NCBI RefSeq assembly: GCF_014282005.1
Contig: NZ_JACFTD010000005.1
Span: 186,001 to 250,000, forward strand
DNA from: Sporosarcina sp. BP05
GTDB lineage: Bacteria > Bacillota > Bacilli > Bacillales_A > Planococcaceae
Direction: 5' to 3'
DNA: 64,000 nt
The notes beneath the pieces were generated by a model. The model was not told the origin of the DNA and did not search any database. It worked only from the letters and a program-made list of their open reading frames with translations. Both the position numbers and the translations under genes were made by a program. Of the stretch, positions 34,666 through 44,472 are shown piece after piece (the stretch's first letter is position 1; each line of letters begins with the position of its first letter).

Positions 34666-35637
34666 TTACGCCATCACCTTGTTAATCAATAATTTCTCGA
34701 TTTCGTTCGTTGGACCAGCTTTGCATTTTTCAACATCAAGATGCTTCGCCCATTCCCTCGTGTCATCTGCAGTTACACGTAGAGGACGAATCGAAAGCCC
34801 AGCCTTTGCAGCATTAGATGCATCTACAATGAAAAACCCTTGTGGATATTGTTCAGAAATCGGAATCCAGAAGGGAAAACGATACTTTGGATCCATCTCA
34901 ACTTTTGCCACGATATTGTCGGGAATGGCGATTTTCTCAGTTCCTTGTTCAGAAGTTAATTCATCGATGAACGTTTCGAATGAAACTGGTTGAGAAGCAG
35001 CATTAAACGTCCCTGTTTTCTTCTCCTCAATCATTTCTACAATCCATTTAGCTAAATCACGCACATCAATCCACTGTACTTTCCGGTCGCCTCCCGGTAT
35101 GGCAATAGGTCCTTCCTCAACAGTACGCATTGCCCAATATGTGAATCTATCTGTTGGATCATCCGGACCTACGATAATGCAAGGTCTAACAATGAGAGCT
35201 TTACTGCCAAATCCGTCATTCACTTCTTTTTCACACATTACCTTTAACGGACCGTACGTTTCGCCTGTCACTTCATCTGTAGTGATAGTATGTGTAAATG
35301 TCGAGCTATTCTCATTTACATCGCCTTTTGAGTGATCATCATAAACTGAAATCGTTGAAATAAATGTATAATGGTCGATCTTATCTTTCAATGCTTCAAT
35401 AACCGGTTTTACATCATTCGGCGTGTAGCCGCTCGTATCAATGACAGCGTCCCAATGTTCTAGAGCCGCCTGATCCATATGTGCCCGACGATCCCCAATA
35501 ATATGACGACATTTCGGAAATAAATCTGGATTTGTTTTTCCACGATTGAATAGTACTACCTCATGTCCGTTTTGTAGTGACCGCTCTACGATATGACGAC
35601 CGACAAACGATGTTCCGCCAATAACTAATAATTTCAT
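34666..35637 (-). CDS. NAD-dependent epimerase/dehydratase (extended SDR)
   Basis: A 323-residue Rossmann-fold protein. It begins MKLLVIGGTSFVGRHIVE with the SDR glycine motif, has STISVY as the catalytic Ser region (near 95), and YGPLK as the YxxxK motif (near 130). The C-terminal domain (VQWIDVRDLAKWIVEMIE, TGTFNAASQP) is typical of the extended or atypical SDR group that includes isoflavone-reductase-like and epimerase proteins. GGGGG lies eight bases before ATG 35637. Substrate is unknown. It is a single gene not linked to the adjacent liv operon. Confidence 0.85.
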   Translation of the reverse strand: MKLLVIGGTSFVGRHIVERSLQNGHEVVLFNRGKTNPDLFPKCRHIIGDRRAHMDQAALEHWDAVIDTSGYTPNDVKPVIEALKDKIDHYTFISTISVYDDHSKGDVNENSSTFTHTITTDEVTGETYGPLKVMCEKEVNDGFGSKALIVRPCIIVGPDDPTDRFTYWAMRTVEEGPIAIPGGDRKVQWIDVRDLAKWIVEMIEEKKTGTFNAASQPVSFETFIDELTSEQGTEKIAIPDNIVAKVEMDPKYRFPFWIPISEQYPQGFFIVDASNAAKAGLSIRPLRVTADDTREWAKHLDVEKCKAGPTNEIEKLLINKVMA

Positions 35638-35835
35638 GTGATAACCCCCAATGTATTCTTGATAATATTCTCATCTTATAATTACTTGTTCTCTATTTAC
35701 GGTCATAGTTCCTTCATTAGACAAAAAACATCAATTTCATAATTCAAAGCATCATATTGCTTCAATCAAAAAAGCTGTCTTCCCTAAACTTGATCATTTA
35801 CTAATCATGCTACATGTCATTTGTTTCAACTCTCC

Positions 35836-35869
35836 AAAAAAACGCTTGGATAGTTACTATCAAAGCGTT
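35836..35869 (-). terminator. Terminator of the liv operon
   Basis: A hairpin with one mismatch (aacgcttggatag with ctatcaaagcgtt, three-base loop) is followed on the minus strand by seven T residues. It lies about 210 bases past the livF stop, with a GC-rich hairpin element in between. Confidence 0.85.
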
Positions 35870-35910
35870 GTTGAATAAATAAATTGAACAAATGAACACA
35901 TATATAAATA

Positions 35911-36020
35911 AAGCGAAGGCGCTATTTCGTGTCAGTAACTGAACACCGGTAGCGGCGCGATAAGACTGGCAGTGATTTGCTGCCGGGATTTTCGCGGTGG
36001 GGCTCCACGAAGCGCCGTAG
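35911..36020. repeat. GC-rich hairpin element, copy 2
   Basis: Contains agcgaaggcgct, gcgcgataagactggcag and an outer complementary agcgcc near 36011, repeating the block order of 34441-34537. It lies between livF and the operon terminator. The other part of the 35638-36081 gap has no gene. Confidence 0.65.
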
Positions 36021-36081
36021 CTAATTCAATGTTTTTTTATTACAACATATATAGATTGGCCAAAAACTCCTATTTTTACCG

Positions 36082-36783
36082 CTATGCTAAATACGCTTCT
36101 CGGACTTCTTCATTCGTAATTAAGTCATGGCCGTTTCCTTGAAGTTTAATTTTCCCTGTTTGAATAACATAACCTCTATGCGCAATTTGTAGAGCTTGAT
36201 AAGCATTTTGTTCCACAAGTAAAATGGTTATGCCTTCTTGATTTAATTCTTTTATGATTTCAAAAATTTGTTCCACAATGATTGGAGCCAGTCCCATTGA
36301 AGGTTCATCTAGCATTAATAAATCCGGTTTCATCATGAGTGCTCGCCCGATGGCAAGCATCTGTTGTTCTCCACCGCTCATCGTCCCACCCTTTTGCTCG
36401 ATACGGTCTTTCAATTTAGGAAAAAAGTGAAAGACTTTTTCCATTCTTTCATCAATCACATTTTTATTCTTTACTGAGAATGCACCCATTAGTAAATTTT
36501 CTTTGACCGACAATTTCGAAAAGATCCTTCGACCTTCGGGAACATGAGCAATTCCTAGTAAAGTCGTTTCATGGGTAGGCTTGTTTGAAATTTCAGTCCC
36601 ATTATATAAAATGTTTCCAGTCTTTACTTTCACCAATCCGCTTATGGACTTTAGTGTCGTTGATTTCCCAGCACCATTGCTACCTATAAGTGTTACAATT
36701 TCTCCCTTTTCCACTGATACGTCTATACCCTTTAAGGCGTGTATTCCACCATAATAGGATTCAACATTTACTAATTGAAGCAT
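36082..36783 (-). CDS. livF: Branched-chain amino-acid ABC transporter ATPase LivF
   Basis: A 233-residue ATPase of the HAAT family. Walker A is GSNGAGKSTTLKS, the signature MSGGEQQMLAIGRAL, Walker B LLMLDEPSMGLAP, and the switch His is preceded by ITILLVEQ. The short length and the PEGRRIF segment after Walker A are typical of LivF rather than LivG. It is the last gene of the five-gene liv operon, 11 bases behind livG. It pairs with LivG to power LivH/LivM. Confidence 0.94.
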   Translation of the reverse strand: MLQLVNVESYYGGIHALKGIDVSVEKGEIVTLIGSNGAGKSTTLKSISGLVKVKTGNILYNGTEISNKPTHETTLLGIAHVPEGRRIFSKLSVKENLLMGAFSVKNKNVIDERMEKVFHFFPKLKDRIEQKGGTMSGGEQQMLAIGRALMMKPDLLMLDEPSMGLAPIIVEQIFEIIKELNQEGITILLVEQNAYQALQIAHRGYVIQTGKIKLQGNGHDLITNEEVREAYLA

Positions 36784-36794
36784 ATATTGTCCCC

Positions 36795-37571
36795 CTATCC
36801 CGTTTGAATAGCTCCCGATCCTAGGTATGCTTCTACAACCTTTGGATTATTTCTGATGTTTTCAGGCTTACCTTCCGCAATTTTTTCGCCGTGATCCAAT
36901 ACAACGATATGTTCAGAGATTTCCATGACGAGCTTCATATCGTGCTCAATTAAGATAACGGTTAGATTGAATTCATGTTTCATGCTCTGTATGAGCTGTG
37001 TTAGGTTTTTTGTTTCTTTTGGATTCATGCCTGCCGCAGGTTCGTCTAATAATAAAACCTTAGGATTAGCAGCAAGGGCCCTAGCGATTTCCAGTCTTCT
37101 TTGTGCTCCATAGCTTAGATTGCATGCTTTTTCATTTAAAGAATCAGCTAGTCCTACATATTCCAATAAGTTGTATGCTTTCATCTCTGAAGCCTTCTCT
37201 TCCTTACGAATAGCAGGAAGATTTAACAAGATCCCCAGTAGGCCTGCTTTTAAATTGATATGCATTCCAACTAGAACATTTTCAAGTACTGACATTTCAT
37301 TAAACAAGCGGATATTTTGGAATGTTCGAGAAATGCCTTTTTTCGATACGTCATGAGGCTGTAATCCGTTTATCTTTTCATTTTCAAGAAGTATTATGCC
37401 TGACGTAGGCTGATACACACCGGTAATCATATTAAAAAATGTTGTTTTACCAGCTCCATTCGGTCCAATAACTGCTGTAATTGAATTTTTCTCCACTGTC
37501 ATTGATACATCTTGGTTTGCTGTTAAACCGCCAAACTTTTTAGTTAAATTTCGAACTTCCAAAATAGACAA
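36795..37571 (-). CDS. livG: Branched-chain amino-acid ABC transporter ATPase LivG
   Basis: A 258-residue ATPase with Walker A GPNGAGKTTFFNMITG, the LivG-specific RTFQNIRLF segment, signature LSYGAQRRLEIARAL and Walker B VLLLDEPAAGMNP. The H-loop is VILIEHDMKLV. It lies 18 bases after livM and 11 bases before livF. The typical C-terminus GxPENIRNNPKVVEAYLG is present. Confidence 0.95.
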   Translation of the reverse strand: MSILEVRNLTKKFGGLTANQDVSMTVEKNSITAVIGPNGAGKTTFFNMITGVYQPTSGIILLENEKINGLQPHDVSKKGISRTFQNIRLFNEMSVLENVLVGMHINLKAGLLGILLNLPAIRKEEKASEMKAYNLLEYVGLADSLNEKACNLSYGAQRRLEIARALAANPKVLLLDEPAAGMNPKETKNLTQLIQSMKHEFNLTVILIEHDMKLVMEISEHIVVLDHGEKIAEGKPENIRNNPKVVEAYLGSGAIQTG

Positions 37572-37589
37572 TTACTGTACCTCCTTCTG

Positions 37590-38885
37590 CTACAACTTCT
37601 CATTTTCCGATTGTTCCTGCGGGGTTACTAACTTAGCTTTCCTGTTTGCTCCTTGTAAGTCCTTTTCAATAAATATACGGTTTTTTGCTGGCAAAAGTCC
37701 TTTTGGTCTATATAAAGCAAACAGGATCAATAGCGCCCCAAATATAAACCGTTGCATTTTAGCTGGTGATAATGCGTATGGAATCGAGATTATTCCTGAC
37801 AAGCTTAGTTGGTTCAACCAATTTGTCATTTCCGTCAATACCTGGAGATTCAGAATCGTCATAACAGCCGCCCCAAGAATAACGCCAGGGACACTTCCCA
37901 TACCCCCGAGAACTACCATTACTAATATCGTAATTGACTCAAGTAGTGTAAAGCTTGTAGGATCTACAAATGCTTGTTTAGCAGCAAAGACGACCCCCAT
38001 CATCCCGGAAAAGGTAGCACCAATTGCAAACGCCATTAGTTTTGTGCGAACTAAAGGGACACCCATAGCTTGAGCAGCTATTTCATTTTCCCTAACAGCT
38101 TTCCACGAACGGCCTATTTTGGAGTGTTCAAAACGGCGAACTGTAAAAATCGTGAAAAATAAAAGCACAAGTACAATGTAATAAAATTGGCTAGGATAAA
38201 GGAAATCGATTCCAAACAATCTAGGTGGCGTGACAGAAGAAATTCCCATTGCACCGTTTGTAATATTTATGGGGCGATCTAGATTATTAAATATTATTCT
38301 AATAATCTCTCCAAAACCTAACGTTACAATAGCTAGATAATCTCCCTTAACCCGAAGAACTGGTATTCCAAGTAGAATTCCAAACAATGCAGCTACCAAG
38401 CCTCCAATGATTATAAATAGCCAAAAGCTTTCTCCTGATAAAGGGAAAGTTCCAAATGGCATAAAATTAGATGCTTGCGCTGTAGCAAAAATACCATATG
38501 TGTATGCTCCAACTGCGAAAAATGCGACAAAGCCCAAATCGAGAAGGCCAGCCATTCCAACTACAATATTTAACCCTAAAGCCATAGCAATATAGATGCC
38601 CACAAGTGTTGAGACTTCCATATAAGATTGATAAGCATCTCCATTACTAGCAGTGAACGGAAGTAAAAACACTAGCACAAATCCCGCTATCAACCACTTT
38701 GTCAGATTAGTAAACTTTGTAAAATATAGTAGTAATAATGAAGTCAATAGAAGTAGAAACGCGGTAACTGACTTCTGTGCCGTATATAAACTTAGTGAAG
38801 TAACCCCGATGTAAATTAGAAGAAAGATTCCATGCGCAAGTTTGTTTTGTTCATATTTTTTCCATAGAGTTTTCAATCTTCTCAC
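37590..38885 (-). CDS. livM: Branched-chain amino-acid ABC transporter permease LivM
   Basis: A 431-residue permease. The first 90 residues hold about three extra spans common in LivM. The core has the signature GLNIVVGMAGLLDLGFVAFFAVGAY and the ATPase-contact region AVRENEIAAQAMGV. GTG 38885 directly abuts the livH stop. A TTG nine bases further in, preceded by AGGTGAGA, is a competing start with a better ribosome site, so the first three residues are uncertain. It works with LivH as the membrane channel. Confidence 0.92.
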   Translation of the reverse strand: MRRLKTLWKKYEQNKLAHGIFLLIYIGVTSLSLYTAQKSVTAFLLLLTSLLLLYFTKFTNLTKWLIAGFVLVFLLPFTASNGDAYQSYMEVSTLVGIYIAMALGLNIVVGMAGLLDLGFVAFFAVGAYTYGIFATAQASNFMPFGTFPLSGESFWLFIIIGGLVAALFGILLGIPVLRVKGDYLAIVTLGFGEIIRIIFNNLDRPINITNGAMGISSVTPPRLFGIDFLYPSQFYYIVLVLLFFTIFTVRRFEHSKIGRSWKAVRENEIAAQAMGVPLVRTKLMAFAIGATFSGMMGVVFAAKQAFVDPTSFTLLESITILVMVVLGGMGSVPGVILGAAVMTILNLQVLTEMTNWLNQLSLSGIISIPYALSPAKMQRFIFGALLILFALYRPKGLLPAKNRIFIEKDLQGANRKAKLVTPQEQSENEKL

Positions 38886-39872
38886 CTACACTTTCTCAGT
38901 GACCGGTTTGCCTAATAAGCCCTCCGGTTTAAAAAGTAACACGATGATCAATATCGCAAATGCAAACACATCTTTGTATTCAGCACCAAATACGCCACCA
39001 GTTAAAAGTGTTAAATTTGCGGAGGCAAACATTTCTAGCACCCCAAGTAGTAAACCGCCAATCATTGCGCCACGGATATTTCCTATGCCGCCTAATACTG
39101 CCGCGGTAAATGCCTTCAACCCGAGAATAAACCCAATATAAGGGTCAATGGTTCCGTATTGTACAGCAAACAATACCCCCGTAGCGCCACCAAGTGCAGA
39201 TCCTACAAAAAAGGTAATTGAAATAACTTTATTCACATTTACAGTCATTAAAGAAGCGGTTTCTCTATCTTGTGCTACAGCCCGCATCGCCATTCCCCAT
39301 CTTGTCCTATTCACAAATATATCTAGAGCAACCATCATAACAACCGCCGTAACCAGCACAATAATAAATGATGTTTTTATTGATGCATCGTTAAAAATGG
39401 AACTTATGGATGATGTTTTAATCAAAACTTGTTCTGTAAAAAGACTAGGTCCCGTTACAATGTAGTTTCCTTTCGTTAATTCTGCGATAAATCTAACAAT
39501 ATCTTGCAATAAAAATGAAATGCCGATAGCTGTAATAAGCGGGATCAATCTAGGTGCATTACGTAATGGTCTATATGCCAATCTTTCAATACCCATCCCC
39601 AAAAAACCTGTTAGGAAAGCAGTTACTATGAGTACAATAATTAGCATAACTATGGCAGGAAGCGCCGACCCCCATCCAGTTCCTGTCATAAATATTAGTA
39701 AAGCTGTCCCAATAAAAGCACCTGTCATAAAGATCTCACCGTGTGCAAAGTTAATTAATTCCAGTATTCCATAAACCATTGTGTACCCTAAAGCAATTAC
39801 AGCATACACAGTTCCTAAGGCAAGACCATCAATCAAGACTTGCGGGATTGTTTGTATTACTTCGTTCAGCAT
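38886..39872 (-). CDS. livH: Branched-chain amino-acid ABC transporter permease LivH
   Basis: A 328-residue permease with about eight spans. It begins with the LivH pattern QVLIDGLALGTVYAVIALGYTMVYG, followed by INFAHGEIFMTGAF. The ATPase-contact loop is WGMAMRAVAQDRETASLMTVN. A GGAGGTAA site precedes ATG 39872. A GC-rich hairpin element separates it from the upstream binding-protein gene. It forms the translocation pathway with LivM. Confidence 0.94.
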   Translation of the reverse strand: MLNEVIQTIPQVLIDGLALGTVYAVIALGYTMVYGILELINFAHGEIFMTGAFIGTALLIFMTGTGWGSALPAIVMLIIVLIVTAFLTGFLGMGIERLAYRPLRNAPRLIPLITAIGISFLLQDIVRFIAELTKGNYIVTGPSLFTEQVLIKTSSISSIFNDASIKTSFIIVLVTAVVMMVALDIFVNRTRWGMAMRAVAQDRETASLMTVNVNKVISITFFVGSALGGATGVLFAVQYGTIDPYIGFILGLKAFTAAVLGGIGNIRGAMIGGLLLGVLEMFASANLTLLTGGVFGAEYKDVFAFAILIIVLLFKPEGLLGKPVTEKV

Positions 39873-39924
39873 AAGTTACCTCCTTGTCCAAGGTGTATAG
39901 AAGAAAAGGGTACTCTCACTAAGT

Positions 39925-40039
39925 AAAGCGCAAGGCGCCCGCTAGACGCGACAGGCATAAGTCGATCCGGAGACGTGGCGCTCTTTGCCACATAGCTGGA
40001 TTGCTTATGACCCGAGCGGCTGGCGCCTGGAGCTAGACA
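39925..40039. repeat. GC-rich hairpin element inside the liv operon, copy 3
   Basis: The plus strand starts aaagcgcaaggcgcccgc and ends gcggctggcgcctggagc, with an inner pair gcataagtc and gcttatgac. The outer GGCGCC blocks pair to a long hairpin. Very similar elements ending in GGAGCTAGACA occur between genes in many Bacillales genomes. Here it sits between the binding-protein gene and livH. Confidence 0.8.
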
Positions 40040-40068
40040 GTCAAAATGAATCATACCCATCAGCCTAC

Positions 40069-41256
40069 TTATTTTTCAACTTCACCTTCTAATTGCGGTG
40101 GATAACTAGCTTCTTTGTAGTTGAAAATAAACACTTTTGCATACTCATTGTCGCCAATGTCATCAAAGCTTACTGTTGTCAATACACCTTGATAATCTTT
40201 TATTCTACGAACAGCATCTCTTACTTGTTCGCGTGTCGGCAATTTATTATTATTTGCTGTAATTGCGTTCTCGATACCTTTCAAAACCACACCCATTGTG
40301 TCATAGCCGTAAACTGAGTATGCTTCTGCATCTCGATTGTTTATTGATTTATACCTTTCCATAAACTCTTTTCCAGCTTCTGATTCAGCGGGATCTCCTG
40401 CTAGAGTAGTAATGTACGTATTTTTAATTGCATCTCCAGCAATTTCAACAAGTGTAGAAGAATCTAATCCATCTCCACCCATTATCGGGATATTAATACC
40501 TTTTTCGCGTGCTTGTTTTATTAAAAGCCCGCCTTCTGCGTAGATTCCCCCGAAGTATACTAGATCTGGTTTCTTGGAAAGGATTTGGTTTAGAACTCCA
40601 TTAAAATCTTTCTCTCCAAGCGTGATCCCTTCAAACCCAAGAATTTCAGCTCCTGCTTCTTCAGCACCTTTTTCAAAGGCTTTCGCAAGCCCAGTACCGT
40701 ATGCTGTTTTATCTTGAACGATAAAGATTTTCTTTGCTTTTAATGTGTTAACCGCATAATTAGCTCCTGCTGGACCTTGAGAATCATCTCGAGCAACGAT
40801 ACGATTTACTGTTTTTAATCCTCTATCCGTAACTTCTGTTGCTGAGTTGGCTGGTGAAACCATTGCAATACTGTATTTTTCATATACTTCTGAAGATGGG
40901 ATAGCAACGCCAGAGTTGAAGTGACCGACAACTGCGAATATAGATTTATCTGCACCTATTAATTGAGCATTGGCCACTCCTTTTTTGGGATCGGCTTGGT
41001 CATCATAAGGTACAAGCTGTAACTCAAATCCTAATTCTTTAAACTTGTCCTTTTGGTCGTCTAATGCAAGCTGTGCACCTAGCTTAATTACTTCTCCAAT
41101 TGCAGCACTACCTCCTGATAATGGCGTCTGAGTAGCGATTTTAATAATCGGTAAACCTTTTTCTCCACCCGTTTTGGCCTTACCACCGCAGCCCGCTAAC
41201 ATGCCTGCCACCAAACCTCCTGCTAACAATAAAGCTAAAGATTTTTTAAACTTCAT
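40069..41256 (-). CDS. Branched-chain amino-acid ABC transporter substrate-binding lipoprotein (LivJ/LivK type)
   Basis: A 395-residue type I periplasmic-binding-fold lipoprotein. The signal peptide MKFKKSLALLLAGGL ends in the lipobox MLAGC. The mature protein shows IKIATQTPLSGGSAAIGE, VVGHFNSGVAIPSSEVYEK and MVSPANSATEVTD, the ligand pocket segments of LivJ-type proteins. ATG 41256 has an AGGGGGG site six bases upstream; the open frame to 41319 lacks one. It delivers leucine, isoleucine or valine, or a related ligand, to LivHM and is the first gene of the operon. Confidence 0.93.
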   Translation of the reverse strand: MKFKKSLALLLAGGLVAGMLAGCGGKAKTGGEKGLPIIKIATQTPLSGGSAAIGEVIKLGAQLALDDQKDKFKELGFELQLVPYDDQADPKKGVANAQLIGADKSIFAVVGHFNSGVAIPSSEVYEKYSIAMVSPANSATEVTDRGLKTVNRIVARDDSQGPAGANYAVNTLKAKKIFIVQDKTAYGTGLAKAFEKGAEEAGAEILGFEGITLGEKDFNGVLNQILSKKPDLVYFGGIYAEGGLLIKQAREKGINIPIMGGDGLDSSTLVEIAGDAIKNTYITTLAGDPAESEAGKEFMERYKSINNRDAEAYSVYGYDTMGVVLKGIENAITANNNKLPTREQVRDAVRRIKDYQGVLTTVSFDDIGDNEYAKVFIFNYKEASYPPQLEGEVEK

Positions 41257-41458
41257 GTTGTCCCCCCTTTTCCCTAATTGAAGTACAAGCCTCTGTATAT
41301 ATATATTAATCAGAAACAAGAATTAGGACAGATTATTCATTTTTATTTTCTGGGAATTTCGTTCCAGTCAAGTAAACAGGTGAGTAATTCACACTTGAAT
41401 TTTTGTTTCAGATTAATTCCTATGTAAGTCTGTGATTTTGAAAATAAATAACCATAAG
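41257..41458. other. Upstream region of the liv operon
   Basis: Non-coding and AT-rich, presumably holding the liv promoter. I see no clear riboswitch, T-box or operator. The rest of the 41257-41689 gap is the hairpin at 41459-41506 and AT-rich DNA. Confidence 0.5.
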
Positions 41459-41506
41459 CAAAACAGCTGAAAGAAAAGGAATTCCTATTCTTTCAGCTGT
41501 TTTTTG
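41459..41506. terminator. Hairpin terminator downstream of the phosphoesterase
   Basis: A perfect 16-bp stem (aaaacagctgaaagaa with its complement, 12-base loop) flanked by TTTTTT on the plus strand and TTTT on the minus strand. It probably ends the phosphoesterase transcript (stop at 41690) about 180 bases downstream. Confidence 0.75.
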
Positions 41507-41689
41507 CTTTTATAATCTGGCACTTGTGCGACATTCGGTTAGTATTAACGAGGTTTTCTTCATAGACAAATGGTTCCAATTTTTCTAACTATCATTTCTA
41601 TTTGGACAAAACATTTGCTTTTTTCCTTCTGGATTTGAACCCCAAATTTTAGCTACCCTTTGTCTCAAGGTTTGCTGTTATTCTGCGTT

Positions 41690-42778
41690 TCATTTTTGGA
41701 ATTTAAGATTGATTTCTACGATTTCAGCACGGCTACCGATTCTTAGTGGGGGTCCCCATGTACCAAAACCGGAAGTTACGATTGAATGAAGCTGATCTTT
41801 TTTTAAATAGCCATAATGATTTTCAAAGATCAATCGAGTAATTAGATTAGCGGGGAATAGTTGCCCTCTATGCGTATGCCCCGATAACAGCAAATCAATT
41901 CCACTGTCACTTGCCTCGTCAAATTCAACGGGCTGATGGTCCATCATAATCAGTGGTCTGTTCTGGTCTAAACCGGCAACTAACGCGGTTGTTGTCCTCC
42001 TACTCTTTGCCGCCAGGTCTTTTCGACCAACTATGTAAAAATCATTGGCTACGAGTGCTGTTTCGTCTGCTAGTACACTAATGCCGATTTTCTCCATTTC
42101 GACGACTAATTGATCAACATCATTGCAATAATAATCATGATTCCCCGGTACAGCGTAAACACCAAGTGGTGCATGAAGTTTCACCAATGTTTTCCCCATC
42201 TCTTTATCCAGGTATGGAGCGATGTAGTCATCGATAATATCACCAGGAATTAAGATTAGATCGGGGCGTAATGCCTCAACCTCGGCAACTAAACGTTCAA
42301 GGTGCTTTTCACCGACAATTCCCCCGAGATGAAGATCGGAAAAAACGACAAGTTTTAACTCTTCTTCTGTAGCTGATTTTTCAATGGCCACCTCATACGT
42401 TGTGACAACGGGACTCCAAGCATTGTACGAACCATAGATAAGCACAACAACGAAGAATAAGATCGTCCCTAATCCGATTTGAAAAATCCATTTCTTTTTC
42501 AATAGGTAGACGGCGAGATTGATCAAGGGTAATACTAGTAAACTATAACCAAATAGCACGAGCCAAAATCCGCCAATGAATTGGATAGGTATCCATGACC
42601 AAAACCGTCCGATGAAAAAGGATAAACTAAGTAGGACCATTAGTATGATATAGGTTTTCTTGTAGGCAGCGAATTGCGTCGTTTTTAGCCATACCCAACC
42701 ATTGTATCCAATATAAAAACATAACAGTAAATAGATCACTAAGGCGAGCAATATTAGTAAAATAGTTGTGAATGGCAT
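41690..42778 (-). CDS. Membrane-anchored metallophosphoesterase (YkuE/YaeI-like)
   Basis: A 362-residue protein. Residues 1-125 contain four hydrophobic segments, and the rest is a calcineurin-like phosphoesterase. Metal-ligand motifs in order are VVFSDLHLGG (near 147), IPGDIIDD (near 175), GNHDYY (near 213), MMDHQP and SGHTHRGQLFP (near 300), all intact. Such proteins cleave phosphodiester bonds; relatives include UDP-sugar hydrolases and YkuE-type membrane enzymes. A GAGGGA site precedes ATG 42778. It is monocistronic, and the substrate is unknown. Confidence 0.9.
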   Translation of the reverse strand: MPFTTILLILLALVIYLLLCFYIGYNGWVWLKTTQFAAYKKTYIILMVLLSLSFFIGRFWSWIPIQFIGGFWLVLFGYSLLVLPLINLAVYLLKKKWIFQIGLGTILFFVVVLIYGSYNAWSPVVTTYEVAIEKSATEEELKLVVFSDLHLGGIVGEKHLERLVAEVEALRPDLILIPGDIIDDYIAPYLDKEMGKTLVKLHAPLGVYAVPGNHDYYCNDVDQLVVEMEKIGISVLADETALVANDFYIVGRKDLAAKSRRTTTALVAGLDQNRPLIMMDHQPVEFDEASDSGIDLLLSGHTHRGQLFPANLITRLIFENHYGYLKKDQLHSIVTSGFGTWGPPLRIGSRAEIVEINLKFQK

Positions 42779-43639
42779 CTGTTGTTTCCCTCACTTTATT
42801 ACATTATTTACCGAACAAAGATAGAGTGGATTGGTAACCGTCAAACTTGTTCCATTTCCCCGTCCTGCTTTGTACAGTTATTTTATAGCCATGCAGATCA
42901 ATGTAGAGAATTTTGGTACTTTAACGTGGTTCCAAGACTACGATTCGTTCGTAGTTGTTTATCCAATCGAAACTTTGATTACTGAATAGGATAATTATCA
43001 GAATCAAGTGAAGCAATGTTCAGTGAATATTCACTCCGTTTCGAAAAGTGGAGTTTCACACTCATTTTTGACAATACCTATTCAAATTACCAACCCAAAC
43101 CCTTTTATACTTCCATTCTACCATACCTACTTTCTTCATTTTATTATTGCGACCTGGTCAACTTAACCTATAAGAATTGCTCATTCCCAATAGAGTCAAC
43201 TACATTGGTATATGAAAGGAATACATATATGTAATAAAGGTCCATTTCACTTGTTAAAGAAATACGAAATTTGAAATACAATTTCTTCATACTTTATCCC
43301 ACTGTCAAAATAAACACACTCAAAAACGAGAATAAGTTCTCCTATAACTAGAGTCGTCCCTCTATACATCTCCTTGGTGTAGCGAAGCGAATTTTGATAC
43401 TTTCATTCTCGTTGAAATATAATGAACCGTTTTGCTGTTCTTTAGTAAGTTATAAATACTAATCACCCACTCCCCCCCTGGAAACTGTATAAGACTCCAA
43501 GATATCCCGTTATATTTACGAACACGTAATGAATTTGTAATCAAACTGCTGTTGTACTTACATACTCAATTCTCTACTATTATATATATATAGTCATTGA
43601 TACTTCAATGATTCATAGAAAAGGTGGCTGAAATATATA
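42779..43639. other. 861-base region without a convincing gene
   Basis: AT-rich non-coding DNA upstream of the phosphoesterase and the wall hydrolase. A short plus-strand frame at about 42867-42989 reads QINVENFGTLTWFQDYDSF and may be the tail of a lost gene, but it has no ribosome site and I cannot place it. A 14-bp palindrome, AGTGAATATTCACT, lies at 43022-43035. A minus-strand open frame at 43362-43544 has no ribosome site. Confidence 0.5.
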
Positions 43640-44467
43640 ATGAGGAAAATTGCGTGTTCACTACTTTTAGCAGGTTCTTTAGCATTTGGTATGGCAACTA
43701 GTGATGTAAAAGCAAGCACCCATAAAGTCCAAACTGGCGAATCGCTATGGGACATTTCAAAATTAAACCAGGTGTCCATTACCAATCTTAAAAAATGGAA
43801 TAACTTAAAATCAGACTTACTCTATCCAAATCAAGTCTTACAAACGTCAGCTAAGAATAGCAATTTAGCGTCTAACAGTATAACGGCAAAGACGGGTTCC
43901 TTTAAAGCAAAATCCAATATCAATGTGCGTTCCGCTGCCGGTACTGCTAATAATATCGTTGCTAAGGTGAAAAAAGGGGCTACGTTAACAGTTTCACAGC
44001 AAAAAAAGATGGGGAACGATGTATGGTTTCATGTAAAAGTCAACAAAACATCGGGTTGGATACTTAGTTCTCTTTTGACAAGTACAAACGAATCGACTTC
44101 TAAGTCACCCGCTTCTTCTCAAACCGTCGTTGATCAGGCGATGAAGCTAAGAAGTATACCCTACATATTTGGCGGAACGACAAAAAACGGCTTTGACTGT
44201 AGTGGTTTTGTTCAATACGCTTTCAAACAATCAGGAAAAGACGTTTCGCGCACCACGCTTGGTCAATTTGCACAATCGAAGAAAGTAACCTCCCCTAAGC
44301 CAGGTGATTTAGTCTTTTTCCAAAATACATATCGTAAAGGCATTTCGCACGTTGGCATTTACATTGGCAATAATAAGTTCGTCCATGCTGGAGGCAAGCA
44401 ATCACAAGTAACAAGTTTAAACAACGGCTATTGGAAATCAAAATTACATAGTTTTAAACGGTTGTAA
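43640..44467 (+). CDS. LysM-SH3b-NlpC/P60 cell-wall endopeptidase
   Basis: A 275-residue secreted peptidoglycan hydrolase. A signal peptide (MRKIACSLLLAGSLAFGM) probably ends at VKA near residue 25. Then come one LysM domain (27-69), a bacterial SH3 domain (92-146, with NINVRSAAGT) and a C-terminal NlpC/P60 domain. The catalytic triad is visible as Cys187 in FDCSGF, His237 in SHVGIY and His249 in FVHAGG. Such enzymes cut D-Glu-diaminopimelate or Lys links in cell-wall stem peptides during growth or separation. AAAGGTGG lies about 14 bases before ATG 43640, an unusually long spacing. It is a single gene with its own terminator. Confidence 0.93.
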   Translation: MRKIACSLLLAGSLAFGMATSDVKASTHKVQTGESLWDISKLNQVSITNLKKWNNLKSDLLYPNQVLQTSAKNSNLASNSITAKTGSFKAKSNINVRSAAGTANNIVAKVKKGATLTVSQQKKMGNDVWFHVKVNKTSGWILSSLLTSTNESTSKSPASSQTVVDQAMKLRSIPYIFGGTTKNGFDCSGFVQYAFKQSGKDVSRTTLGQFAQSKKVTSPKPGDLVFFQNTYRKGISHVGIYIGNNKFVHAGGKQSQVTSLNNGYWKSKLHSFKRL

Positions 44468-44472
44468 GCAGT

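Noticed and set aside
42867..42989. Short frame reading NVENFGTLTWFQDYDSF
   Set aside because: It looks protein-like and may be a gene tail, but there is no ribosome site or homologue I can name, so it is not listed as a gene.
43362..43544. 60-codon minus-strand frame between the phosphoesterase and the wall hydrolase
   Set aside because: It begins with TTG without a ribosome site and shows no recognisable domain.
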